A DNA stretch of 54,930 nt, taken from NCBI GenBank assembly GCA_006508105.1, contig QKPP01000016.1, positions 20,341 to 75,270 on the forward strand. Direction: 5' to 3'. Positions 9,151 through 18,051 of this stretch are shown piece after piece. Position 1 is the first letter of the stretch, and each line of letters starts with the position of its first letter. Source of the stretch: Myxococcales bacterium FL481. Lineage in GTDB: Bacteria; Myxococcota_A; Polyangia; Nannocystales; Nannocystaceae. Under the pieces are notes generated by a model. It did not search any database and was not told the DNA's origin. It worked only from the letters and a program-made list of their open reading frames with translations. The translations under genes were made by a program, and so were the position numbers.

Positions 9151-10088
9151 CCGTCGAGTCGATTCCCGACCTCGTGTTCGCCAGTCCGCGCAAGCTACCG
9201 CGCGCGGGGAGCCTGCGCGGCCGCGTGGTCGTGGTCGACATCGCCTTCGCGGCGGACGGCTTGGGGCGAGGTTTTGCGCGTACGACGGGGAAGTTCATCG
9301 AGCAGCTGGGCTCGCGGTTGGCGCGTTGGGTCGATCACCACGACCATGAACGCCACAGTGAGTTCGCCGCGGATCCTCGGTTCGTGCTGTGCACCAAGGC
9401 CGAGCACGGCGCGTGTCCCGAGATGATCACGCCGCAGATGGTGCAAGAAACCGGGCCGATCGACACCATTGTCGCCCACTTCGATCTGGACGGGTTGTAC
9501 GCCGCGGCAAAGTGGATTTTGGGCGGGCATGAGCCGTACGCGGGCGCGGACGAGGACGCTCGGGCCGTTGACACGCGCGTCGGGGCCGTGAGCCCGAAAG
9601 CGGATCTGATCGACCGAGCACTGCGGGCCCATTACAACGACGTGGTCCTCAAGACCCGCATCGTCCACTACTTGATCGAGGGGCTCCGGCCCGGCGGCGA
9701 GCTCGAGGCCATCGAAGCCGCCGCGGCCGATCAGGATCGCATGGTGGAGGAGGCGCAGCGCCTCGCAGCCGGCTACCACGTCGACGGGGACATCGCCATG
9801 GTCACGATTCCGGCGAAGCACCGACCGTTCGACAAGACGGAGTTGCTGCTCATCGGTCAGCGGCGCGCAACCGTGGCGATCGTGACCGAGGAGGGGAACA
9901 CGACCATCGCGGCACCGTTTCACAGCGGACTCAATTTCGTCGAGCTGTTGGACCTTGGCGGCGGCATGCCGACCCGCGTCAATGTGCCGGAGAGCCGGCT
10001 GCCGCTCGCGTTGGCGCGAATCTCCGCGACACTGGCCGCGCGAGCGTCCGACTCTGCCGCTCGGGATCGGTCGGACCGCGACGACTGA
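9147..10088 (+). CDS. DHH-family phosphoesterase-like protein with permuted motif order
   Basis: A 313-residue protein related to DHH/DHHA1 phosphoesterases (RecJ, NrnA, GdpP families), which use Mn2+ to cleave phosphodiesters of short nucleotides or cyclic dinucleotides. The hydrophobic strand ending in Asp (VVVVD, residues 27-31) and the DHH triad (WVDHHDHE, residues 61-68) come first. The DxD motif that normally opens the family is seen only later as HFDLDGLYAA (residues 111-120). Near the C-terminus ELLDLGGGMPTRVNVP resembles the GGGH substrate loop with His replaced by Met. It starts with a TTG that overlaps the TPR gene stop. Its biochemical role is not predictable beyond a likely phosphoesterase. 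Confidence 0.75.
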   Translation: MTVESIPDLVFASPRKLPRAGSLRGRVVVVDIAFAADGLGRGFARTTGKFIEQLGSRLARWVDHHDHERHSEFAADPRFVLCTKAEHGACPEMITPQMVQETGPIDTIVAHFDLDGLYAAAKWILGGHEPYAGADEDARAVDTRVGAVSPKADLIDRALRAHYNDVVLKTRIVHYLIEGLRPGGELEAIEAAAADQDRMVEEAQRLAAGYHVDGDIAMVTIPAKHRPFDKTELLLIGQRRATVAIVTEEGNTTIAAPFHSGLNFVELLDLGGGMPTRVNVPESRLPLALARISATLAARASDSAARDRSDRDD

Positions 10089-10324
10089 CTCGAGTTCGCA
10101 GCATCCGTGTTTGCAGCCAGCGAAGCGATTGACGTCCGACTCCACCGCTTGGGATCCGACAAAACGCGACGACGGCCTCGACCTCATGGCGTTGGCGTCG
10201 GTCGTCGTTGAAGCGTGCGGGATTGACGTCGAGCGCAGCGAAACCGGCCGAGACCGATCGGTGTGCCGACGGCAGGCGACAAGTCGGCCGACCGTGGGGC
10301 ACAAGCCCCCATCGAATCGTGGGT

Positions 10325-11302
10325 TTACCTCGAAGGACGGCTCGCAAACCCGACTCGACCATACTCCGGGCGGGCTTGGAGACGAGCGATCAGCCCGGCC
10401 TGGCCCTCTGCATGGTACGAGCTTCGGACGAGGGGACCGCTCTCGACGTGGTCCACACCGGCTTCGAGCGCGTACCTTCGCAGGTTCTCGAACTCTTGAG
10501 GCGTGACGTACCGCGCGACTTGAAGGTGTCGACGGCTGGGTGCGAGGTACTGGCCGAGCGTCAGGATACTCAAACCGAGCGCGCCAAGCTCGTCGATCAC
10601 GTCATGCACCTCGTCGATGGTCTCGCCGAGGCCGAGCATGATGCCAGTTTTGGTCAGTGCCCCGCGGGCGCGCGCGTGTCGAAGGACAGCAAAGCTGCGG
10701 TCGTAACGGGCTTGCACCCGGACCTCTCGGCTCAAGCGCGGCACCGTTTCGAGATTGTGAGCGAAGACGTCGGGGTCGGCGTCGAGAACCGTGTCGACCT
10801 GCTCGAGTTGACCTTTGAAGTCCGGGACGAGCACTTCGAGGGTCATGGCGGGCGCCTGCTCATGACAGGCTCGCAACGTCTCCGCCCAGATCCGGGCCCC
10901 GCCATCTCGCAAGTCGTCGCGGTCCACCGACGTGATGACCGTGTGATTGAGCTCTAACTCTGCGAGCATCTCGGCGACCCGGCGCGGCTCGCCTTCGTCC
11001 ACCGGCTGCGGGCGACCCGTCTTCACGTCGCAAAACCGGCAGGACCGGGTACAGATATCGCCCAGGATCATGATGGTCAACGCGCGGTTGTTCCAACACT
11101 CCCCGATGTTCGGACAACTCGCGCTTTGACAGACGGTGTGAAGGGCCAACTCGCGGACGCGTCGTTGAACCTGGCGGTAGTTCTCGCCATCGGGGAAACG
11201 GACTCGCAGCCAGTCGGGGTGCTTGCGCGGTCGAACGGTGGCCGGAGGCGCAGTGCTGGGGAGCACGGGCAGATGGGTCCTCACGGATCGGGCATAGCAC
11301 AT
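10325..11302 (-). CDS. lipA: Lipoyl synthase
   Basis: A radical SAM enzyme that inserts two sulfurs into protein-bound octanoyl groups to make lipoyl cofactor. Both Fe-S clusters are visible: the auxiliary cluster cysteines C58, C63 and C69 (CQSASCPNIGEC) and the radical SAM motif C84-x3-C88-x2-C91 (CTRSCRFC). The C-terminal serine ligand lies in RSSYHAEGQ. The ATG at 11302 yields 325 residues, normal for LipA; an upstream start at 11443 would add an Arg-rich leader without family support. It lies downstream of dnaJ on the same strand with a 330-base gap. No lipB or lipoyl-protein gene is in the window. Confidence 0.97.
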   Translation of the reverse strand: MCYARSVRTHLPVLPSTAPPATVRPRKHPDWLRVRFPDGENYRQVQRRVRELALHTVCQSASCPNIGECWNNRALTIMILGDICTRSCRFCDVKTGRPQPVDEGEPRRVAEMLAELELNHTVITSVDRDDLRDGGARIWAETLRACHEQAPAMTLEVLVPDFKGQLEQVDTVLDADPDVFAHNLETVPRLSREVRVQARYDRSFAVLRHARARGALTKTGIMLGLGETIDEVHDVIDELGALGLSILTLGQYLAPSRRHLQVARYVTPQEFENLRRYALEAGVDHVESGPLVRSSYHAEGQAGLIARLQARPEYGRVGFASRPSR

Positions 11303-11632
11303 CGTTGCTGTCGACCGCAGCGCCAGACGGGGCCCTCGACGAGGCCGTCCAGCCTGACGGAACCCCGAGCGCGGCTGACGTCGACGGCGTGCGCCACCGG
11401 CGGTCTCGATCGTCGGTCGTCGCGTTACCGAGAAGTGCCGCACCGCGTCTCGCCCGAGTCGTCACGACACGGATCGGAACCCGGGAGGGGTCGCAGCCGG
11501 GGGGCCACACTGCGGCTGAGCCCGCCATTGCCTCCCGGTGCAGATCAGGTCGCCCACGGCGGGGCGGGCCCGACGGTCGACACATCCCGTTGCCCGCTCG
11601 GCCTCGTTGACGGCCCAGCTTCGCGAAAGCTG
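11303..11632. other. Intergenic stretch between dnaJ-like gene and lipA
   Basis: About 330 bases with no supported gene. Frames that cross it on either strand are Arg/Gly-rich and look like chance open frames in high-GC DNA. I see no hairpin with a T-tract, tRNA or strong repeat. It presumably carries the lipA promoter near 11303-11400 (minus strand), but no clear -35/-10 pair is recognisable. Confidence 0.5.
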
Positions 11633-12607
11633 CTAGACGTTCATCGCTTCGCGGACATTGAGACCGCCTTGAAGGCGCTCGAGAGCCTGCGTCAGATCGT
11701 CGTCGCCGGGGGGCGGCATGCGGACCTCGAGCGTGACCAGCAAGTCCCCGGCGTCCTTGCCCGTTCGCCGCACGCCCTGGCCGCGCAGGCGAAGGGTCTG
11801 ACCGCTTTGTGAACCCGGCTTGAGCTTGACCGCAAGCGTGCCCCACGGCGATGGCACGTCGATTGCGCCCCCGCGATAGGCTTCCAGGGCGGTGACGGGC
11901 AGCCCGAGCAACCGCAGGTTGTTGCCTTCGCGGCGCCACTTGGGGTGGGGTTTGACCCGCACGGTGAGCAAGATGTCGCCGCGTGGTGACCCGTTGCCGC
12001 CTTGACCCCGCAGCCGCAGCTTGCCCCCGTCCGCGATGCCGGGCGGTACTTTGACATCGAGGGTGCGAGCACCGCCCGCTTGCGATTCGACCCGCAGGGG
12101 GACCGTCACGCCGTCGAGCGCGTCGAGGAAATCCACGTTGATCTCGCCTTCGATATCGGGGCCACGCCGAGGATCGGTCCCGGGGCCGCGTCCGAACGGT
12201 GCGCCGGCGTCCGCGACCTTGCCGCCCCCGAACAATCTCGAGAGCAGGTCGTCGAACGATGTCGCCCGGGCGGACCCGATGTCATCGAAGTGAAACCCGC
12301 CGGGGCTGAAATCAGCGCTGCTCGAAAACCCGCTGGGCCGGGCGTGGGTGTAGGCCCGCGCGCGCTCCGGGTCGAAGCCTTGCGTCAGCGAGGCCTCGCC
12401 GAACTCGTCGAATAGCTTGCGTTTGTCCGCGTCACCGAGGATCTCGTAAGCCTGCGAGACTTCCTTGAACCGATCCTCGGCCGCCTTGTCCCCGGGGTTG
12501 CGATCGGGATGATGCTGCTGCGTCAGCTTGCGAAACGCCCGTTTGATCGTCGATTCGTCGGCCGTCCGGGCCACGCCTAGCGCCTGGTAGGGGTCTTTCA
12601 CCAGCAC
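11633..12607 (-). CDS. DnaJ-class co-chaperone (CbpA-like, no zinc finger)
   Basis: A J-domain co-chaperone of 324 residues that stimulates DnaK ATPase. The N-terminal J domain (residues 5-70) has YQALGVARTADESTIKRAF and the essential HPD at 33-35. A Gly/Phe-containing linker follows, then two C-terminal substrate-binding beta domains (VKVPPGIADGGKLRLRGQG and VKLKPGSQSGQTLRLRGQG). The CxxCxGxG zinc-finger repeats of true DnaJ are absent, which makes it a CbpA/DjlA-type protein. The start is a GTG; a second GTG lies two codons downstream. No dnaK or grpE is nearby. Confidence 0.95.
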   Translation of the reverse strand: MLVKDPYQALGVARTADESTIKRAFRKLTQQHHPDRNPGDKAAEDRFKEVSQAYEILGDADKRKLFDEFGEASLTQGFDPERARAYTHARPSGFSSSADFSPGGFHFDDIGSARATSFDDLLSRLFGGGKVADAGAPFGRGPGTDPRRGPDIEGEINVDFLDALDGVTVPLRVESQAGGARTLDVKVPPGIADGGKLRLRGQGGNGSPRGDILLTVRVKPHPKWRREGNNLRLLGLPVTALEAYRGGAIDVPSPWGTLAVKLKPGSQSGQTLRLRGQGVRRTGKDAGDLLVTLEVRMPPPGDDDLTQALERLQGGLNVREAMNV

Positions 12608-12683
12608 CGAGCATAAGTCTCAGCGTTTCACGCGCAAGGCCGAAGTCACGCGGCGCCGCGGCGGTGGCGAGAGATCGTCGCCT

Positions 12684-15600
12684 GTGGCAAGAGACGAGGC
12701 TATGGTCGCTTCCCGCTTCGATGACCGCTCGGCCCCCCCTTGCAGCGCGTCCAACGCTGGCGCGGCGACGCAGCTGGTGCGGCATCCGTACGCGGAGTTC
12801 CTCGGCGAGGTGGAGAAGCCCGGACGCTATCTTGGCGGCGAGGAGCTTTGCATCGTCAAGCCCGCAGACGCCGAGTTGACTTGTCGTTTCGTGCTCGCGT
12901 TCCCTGACCTCTACGAAGTGGGGATGAGCCACCTGGGCACCCGCATCTTGTACGATCTGATCAATCGCTGCGACGATTTGGTGTGCGAGCGCGCATTCAG
13001 TCCTTGGCCCGACATGGAGGCGCAGTTGCGAGCGCGAGCGGTTCCGCTGGTCTCACTGGAGACGTACACCCCGCTGTCCGCGTTTGATGTCGTCGGGGTG
13101 AGCCTGCAGTACGAGCTGTCGTACACCAACGTGCTGCTCAACCTCGATTTGGGCGGCGTGCCGCTGCGGAGTGCCGATCGAGGCGATCGCGATCCGGTGG
13201 TGATCGCGGGCGGACCCACGGCCACGCATCCCGAGCCGCTGGCCGCGTTCATCGATGTGTTCGTGGTGGGCGAAGCGGAAGAGGTGGTCCCGGAGCTGCT
13301 GCGGCGGATCGGACGAGGTCGTCGTTCGGGACGAGCCCGCAGTGAGGTGTTGGCCTCGCTCGTCGATCTTCCCGGGGTTTACATCCCCGCCTACTACGAC
13401 GTCCATGTCGAGACGGATACCCGGTTGCAGGTCGTGACCGGTCGCAATGCAGCCGGGGAGGCGGCGCAGGCTCCCGCTGCGATCGAGCGCGCTTGGGTGC
13501 GAGACCTTGAAGCGTTCCCGTTTCCCACTCGCTTCCCGATTCCCTACGCCGAGGCGATCTTCGACCGCGCCGCCGTCGAAATCACCCGCGGATGCACCGA
13601 AGGGTGCCGGTTTTGCCAAGCGGGCATGATCTACCGCCCCGTGCGTGAGCGGAAACCCCAAAGCATCATCTCCGCGGTCCTCGACGGGACCGATGCGGCC
13701 GGGTTCTCCGAGACCAGTCTCACCGCCCTCAGCACCGCTGACGTGTCGTGCATCGAGCCTTTGATCCGCGAGCTCGTCCCTGAACTGGCGGCGCGGAAAG
13801 TCAAGCTCGGGGTCGCAAGCTTGCGGGCGTACGGCCTGAGCGAGCAGCTCGTCGACGATATCCGTAAAGTCGGCATCGACGGTCTGACATTCGCCCCCGA
13901 GGCCGGCACGCAGCGGATGCGCGACGTCATCAACAAAAACGTCAGCGACGAGGACATTCTCACCTCCGCCCGACGCATCTTCGAGCGCGGCTACTCGCGG
14001 ATGAAGCTTTACTTCATCATGGGTCTGCCGACGGAGACCGACGAGGACGTCGAGGGGATCATCGAGACGGCCGAACGGGTGGTACGGGTCGCCCGCGAAC
14101 TCGATCTGAAGCGAGCGCCGCAGATCACCGTGAGCGTGAGTCAGCACGTCCCCAAGCCCCACACGCCGTTCCAGTGGGCCGCGATGGAAACCGTCGACAA
14201 CTTGCGCGACAAAGCCGGGTACCTTCGCCGACGATCGAAAGCCGCCAAGGTCGCCCTCAAGACGCACGACATCGAAACGAGCTGGCTCGAGTGCTTGTTC
14301 GCGCGCGGGGATCGACGCATGGGTGAGGTGCTCGAGCGGGCGTATCGGGCCGGTGCCCGTTTCGATGGCTGGAAAGAGCATCTGCGGGTGGACCGATGGG
14401 TCGAGGCTCTTGAGGCCGAGTCGGTCGATCCGGCGTGGTACACGGGAACCATTCCCGTCGAGGCGCGGTTGCCCTGGGATCACATCGACATCGGGTTCGA
14501 GCCGGACTTCCTCGTGGGCGAGTATCGCAAGGCGTTGCGCGACCGCTTGTCGCCGCCGTGCGGGAAGCCATTCGGGGCCAAGATTCACCCGACGAACCGG
14601 GCCGAGGCGGAGGCCGAGACGCGCCGGCTAGTCTGCTACGACTGCGGTGTTGCGTGCGATCTAACGATGATGCGCGACGATCGGATCGACGCGTTGCGCG
14701 ACCTCGAGACCGACGCCCCGTCGCCCGACGTCGATGCCTCGGCGGCGGTTCGCTCACCGGCGCCGCCGGTCATCGATGTGCCGGTCGATCGCCTCCGCGG
14801 GCGACTGCCCAAGAGCGTGCTCGGCGACGATCATGCGTTCAAACACAACGCGGAGGCTCCCTACAGCCGGGTTCGGGTGTTCTTTCGCAAAACCGACACC
14901 GCGCAATTTCTGGGACATCTCGACTTGGTGCGGCTGATCCCCCGCATGATGCGGCGTGCCGGGCTGGAGATGGGGTTCTCGCGAGGCTACAAGCCGCAGC
15001 CTCGGATGAGCATGGGCCCGGCGCTTGCGCTGGGGATGGCCGGGCACGAGGAGTACGTCGAGGTGGACTTGCTGCTGACGGAATCGGCCGACGATATGGC
15101 CGATCGCCTCAGCGTCGCGGATCGGGAGCGAATGGCTCACGATCTGGTGTCGCGCCTCACCGGGGTCGCGCCGGCCGGCATCGACGTGTTCGCGGCGCGG
15201 GTGCTGGCCCCCGGGGAACACAAGGCTAGCGAACTCACGGTCGGAGCGGACTACGAGGTCGTGCTCGGCCGCGAGCTGGCCGAGGCTACGCGACAACGTC
15301 TGGCGGGCGTGGCACTCACGGGACCGTGGCTGGTCACGCGAGCACCGAAACTCAAGCGTCGGCGAAAAGGGGCGCGAGCGGCGACTGGCGAGGTCCGAGA
15401 ACTCGACATTCGGCCGATCGTGAGCCACGTGGAGATCGCTGAAGACACACTACGCTTTCGCTTGCGGACGGATGTGGCCGGGGTGACGGCGCGGCCCCGA
15501 GAAGTCGTGGCGCTGCTCGTCGGGAGCACCGTGTCTGAGTATCGGTTCATCCGCCGGGGGTTCATTGCGCTAGACGCCGAGGAACGGGCCGTCGGGCTGC

Positions 15601-15704
15601 GCCAGCTCGGAGGCCGATGGCGCGCGTCCCGTCCCCGGATCGCTCGACCGGCCGCCGACACGCCGGCGTCCACCGCCACACCGTCCGCGGCGTCGCCGAT
15701 CTAG
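12684..15704 (+). CDS. TIGR03960-type radical SAM protein fused to DUF2344 (TIGR03936)
   Basis: A 1006-residue two-part protein. Residues 40-260 form the B12-binding-like N-terminal domain of TIGR03960 proteins (LYEVGMSHLGTRILYDLIN, VVIAGGPTATHPEP, VVGEAEEVVPELL). The radical SAM core has the cluster motif C304-x3-C308-x2-C311 (CTEGCRFC) and TFAPEAGTQRMRDVINK. From about residue 725 comes the DUF2344 domain (VRVFFRKTDTAQFLGHLDL, FSRGYKPQPRMSMGPALALG), in many bacteria a separate neighbouring gene. The pair is often found near RNase G or ribosomal genes and may act in RNA or translation maintenance, but its substrate is not established. GTG at 12684 is used; ATG at 12702 is an alternative. The last 40 residues are a Pro/Ala/Thr-rich tail. 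Confidence 0.95.
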   Translation: MARDEAMVASRFDDRSAPPCSASNAGAATQLVRHPYAEFLGEVEKPGRYLGGEELCIVKPADAELTCRFVLAFPDLYEVGMSHLGTRILYDLINRCDDLVCERAFSPWPDMEAQLRARAVPLVSLETYTPLSAFDVVGVSLQYELSYTNVLLNLDLGGVPLRSADRGDRDPVVIAGGPTATHPEPLAAFIDVFVVGEAEEVVPELLRRIGRGRRSGRARSEVLASLVDLPGVYIPAYYDVHVETDTRLQVVTGRNAAGEAAQAPAAIERAWVRDLEAFPFPTRFPIPYAEAIFDRAAVEITRGCTEGCRFCQAGMIYRPVRERKPQSIISAVLDGTDAAGFSETSLTALSTADVSCIEPLIRELVPELAARKVKLGVASLRAYGLSEQLVDDIRKVGIDGLTFAPEAGTQRMRDVINKNVSDEDILTSARRIFERGYSRMKLYFIMGLPTETDEDVEGIIETAERVVRVARELDLKRAPQITVSVSQHVPKPHTPFQWAAMETVDNLRDKAGYLRRRSKAAKVALKTHDIETSWLECLFARGDRRMGEVLERAYRAGARFDGWKEHLRVDRWVEALEAESVDPAWYTGTIPVEARLPWDHIDIGFEPDFLVGEYRKALRDRLSPPCGKPFGAKIHPTNRAEAEAETRRLVCYDCGVACDLTMMRDDRIDALRDLETDAPSPDVDASAAVRSPAPPVIDVPVDRLRGRLPKSVLGDDHAFKHNAEAPYSRVRVFFRKTDTAQFLGHLDLVRLIPRMMRRAGLEMGFSRGYKPQPRMSMGPALALGMAGHEEYVEVDLLLTESADDMADRLSVADRERMAHDLVSRLTGVAPAGIDVFAARVLAPGEHKASELTVGADYEVVLGRELAEATRQRLAGVALTGPWLVTRAPKLKRRRKGARAATGEVRELDIRPIVSHVEIAEDTLRFRLRTDVAGVTARPREVVALLVGSTVSEYRFIRRGFIALDAEERAVGLRQLGGRWRASRPRIARPAADTPASTATPSAASPI

Positions 15705-15705
15705 T

Positions 15706-15736
15706 CGAGGCGGCGGGTTCCTTGGGGCCCGCCTCG
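15706..15736. terminator. Hairpin between convergent genes, possible bidirectional terminator
   Basis: CGAGGCGG at 15706-15713 pairs with CCGCCTCG at 15729-15736 directly after the radical SAM stop and before the convergent dehydrogenase/hydratase stop. No T-tract follows on the plus strand, so it is not a classic intrinsic terminator; it may slow polymerase or protect mRNA ends. Confidence 0.35.
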
Positions 15737-15780
15737 TCCCCCGCGGCGCGATACGGGGGTGGCCTCGGCGCGTCGACGGT

Positions 15781-17874
15781 TCACTGCCCGCCGCCATCAG
15801 CGGTCGATGCCGCGTCGATCGGGTGTTCGAACTGCGGGGATTTGCCGCGAATGAGCGCGCGTACGCCAATGCGACTCGAGCTCATCGTCAGACTCGTCGC
15901 GGCGCGTTGCTCCTCGAGACTCGATGCTTCGTCGACCGAGAGGCCATTGGTCGCCTCGATCGTGTCGGCGAGCAGTTGGCGTAGCTTCGCGTCATGGACC
16001 GCTCCGGATTCGTTGCGGTGGTTCACGCCGCGGTCCACGGTGACCTGGGCCGGGCCGCGCCGAAACGGTGGGATCGGTGCCTGGCCGCGTGCGAGGCTCG
16101 CCGCCAGGGCCAGGCTCGCTTGGCGGAGATCCGCCACGGGAACGGCTCGCTGCACCAGTCCGAGAGCGACGGCTTCGGTTGCGGTGAATCGATCCCCCGT
16201 CAGCAGCAGCTCGTTGATGCGGGTTGTGGCCTCCTCCGCACACAGTCGATGAATCTGATGGCAGCCGCCCAGTCCGGGAATGACTCCGACGGTCGGCTCG
16301 GGCTGGGCGAGCCAGGTCCCTTCCGCCGCGATGCGTGCATGACAATGGCAGGCCAGTTCGAGGCCGCCGCCGAGCACCCGACCCACGAGTGCGGCCACGG
16401 TCGGCTTGCCGCCGCGTAGCTTGGCGAGCGTGGCCTTCCACCGCTGGATCAACGCCAACGCCGGCTCGTAGTCGCCGAGGATGGGGAGGAATGCGTGCGG
16501 GTCTGCGCCGTGCCCGAATTCCCGAGAGAGTTCCCCGTCCGGCGCGATGACGATGGCCTGGATCGCATCGTCGCCGGCCAAGCGGGTGTACGCCTGGTCG
16601 AGCTCACGAACGAAGACGTCGTTGATGGTGGCTCGCTTGAGCGAGATCAGACCGACTTCGTCATGCACCGATGTGTGCACGTAAAGCTGTCCCCAGCCCG
16701 GTCGCGCCTCTGCGAGCGCGCCGGTTGGCGCGACCGTGGCACCGGCCGAGACGCTTGTTTGCTCTAGGTATCGGTCGACCACCGCGGCCGCGGCGTCGTG
16801 ACCCATCGCTTCCACCAGCGCGGGGGGACCCATGCGAAACCCCAGCGCGTTCTCACACAGGTAGTTGAGGCGATCTGGCGCGACGATATCGTGTTCGAGC
16901 ATGTACACCGTCAGTGCCAAGAGCATGCCGAACATGCGCCCGCGGACGACTTCGAGCTGATCCGCGGGGCAGCGCTCGCCTCGTGTGTACGGCCATTGTC
17001 GCGTCGGATCGTCGATGTAGGGACGCCAGCGATCCGGAATGGCGTAGAGCGTCGAGTCGTTCTCGTCGCGTAGCAGTTGCATGCAATGAGCGGACAGGTA
17101 GTTGGACCCTGGGATCAGATTGTGGACAAAAAACGGCGAGGTTCCGAGTATCTGCTTGCAGGCGTCGTCGACTTGGGCGGGGGTCAGCCCGAGCTCGGCA
17201 TGGATCCGCACGGCTTCAAGCATCATCCCGCAGAAGATCCGGTCGGCCGCAAAGGCCGGGGCATCGGCGACGGTGATGCGAGTCATCCCGAGCCGGGCGA
17301 ACAATCGCCGCATGCGCTGGTGGGTGTGGGGGCTCGTCACGCCGCCGCGTTCTGGCACCTCCCACAGTTTGTTGGTCAGGTGGGGAAAGAACGGGTGGAG
17401 CACGCCGCAGCGATCAGCTTGCGGCAGGCCGTGGAACAACGCCTGCGTGGTCAGGCCGCTCGTAGCGGAGAAGATGTAAGCATCGGGATCTCGCTCGCGT
17501 ACGGCCGCGTAGAAGCGACGCTTGAGCTCGAGACGCTCGGGGATGGCCTCGAACACCATGCCGATCTCGACAGTCGCCGGCAGATCGCTCGGACCGCCCT
17601 GCACCGACTGGATCCCACTCAACACGCGGTCGACCACGTCCGGTGCGAACCGGTCACCGAACGCCTCGCGGAGCCGGTCTTTGACCTCGTGGACGGCCGC
17701 GGCGACGTCGAGCGCAACGACGGGGATCCCCTGGGGAGCCAGCAGGCGCGCGAACTGTCCCAGCTTGCCGAATCCAACATTGCCGCACGCTCCGGCGACG
17801 ACGAACGCTTTCGTCGACCCGGGAGGCTCGAAGAAGAAGGGGGCAAAAGCGGTGCGATCGGTCCCGACGCTCAT
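15781..17874 (-). CDS. 3-hydroxyacyl-CoA dehydrogenase / enoyl-CoA hydratase fusion (dehydrogenase first)
   Basis: A bifunctional beta-oxidation-type enzyme of 697 residues. The N-terminal half is 3-hydroxyacyl-CoA dehydrogenase: an altered NAD-binding loop (AGACGNVGFGKLG, residues 27-39) and the catalytic-His region GVLHPFFPHLTNKLWEV (His160 by alignment). After the dehydrogenase C-terminal helices comes a crotonase domain with the oxyanion-hole region GRVLGGGLELACHCHA and the second Glu in QPEPTVGVIPGLGG. FadB-type proteins have the opposite order. The protein also lacks FadB length, so a short-chain or crotonyl-CoA role is possible. The ATG at 17874 follows AAGCGAG; upstream in-frame sequence is Arg/Ser-rich and not family-like. 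Confidence 0.9.
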   Translation of the reverse strand: MSVGTDRTAFAPFFFEPPGSTKAFVVAGACGNVGFGKLGQFARLLAPQGIPVVALDVAAAVHEVKDRLREAFGDRFAPDVVDRVLSGIQSVQGGPSDLPATVEIGMVFEAIPERLELKRRFYAAVRERDPDAYIFSATSGLTTQALFHGLPQADRCGVLHPFFPHLTNKLWEVPERGGVTSPHTHQRMRRLFARLGMTRITVADAPAFAADRIFCGMMLEAVRIHAELGLTPAQVDDACKQILGTSPFFVHNLIPGSNYLSAHCMQLLRDENDSTLYAIPDRWRPYIDDPTRQWPYTRGERCPADQLEVVRGRMFGMLLALTVYMLEHDIVAPDRLNYLCENALGFRMGPPALVEAMGHDAAAAVVDRYLEQTSVSAGATVAPTGALAEARPGWGQLYVHTSVHDEVGLISLKRATINDVFVRELDQAYTRLAGDDAIQAIVIAPDGELSREFGHGADPHAFLPILGDYEPALALIQRWKATLAKLRGGKPTVAALVGRVLGGGLELACHCHARIAAEGTWLAQPEPTVGVIPGLGGCHQIHRLCAEEATTRINELLLTGDRFTATEAVALGLVQRAVPVADLRQASLALAASLARGQAPIPPFRRGPAQVTVDRGVNHRNESGAVHDAKLRQLLADTIEATNGLSVDEASSLEEQRAATSLTMSSSRIGVRALIRGKSPQFEHPIDAASTADGGGQ

Positions 17875-18051
17875 CTCGCTTGAGCATAGGCGTTGGAGCG
17901 TCATCAGGCCGGCGGGCCGAGATGAGCTTTCCCACGATCCGCCTCCGCGCTGGCGAATCGCGCAACGCTGCGAAGCGGACCCGGACGGCGGATCATCATC
18001 TCGACCGCGGTCCAACGACGCGAGGTCACCACTTGGGGGAGGAACGAGCTT

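Noticed and set aside
10208-10957. A 249-codon plus-strand frame across lipA
   Set aside because: It is antisense to the certain lipA frame and has no domain.
13053-14588. A 511-codon minus-strand frame inside the radical SAM gene
   Set aside because: It is the antisense of a conserved coding region and is low in recognisable motifs.
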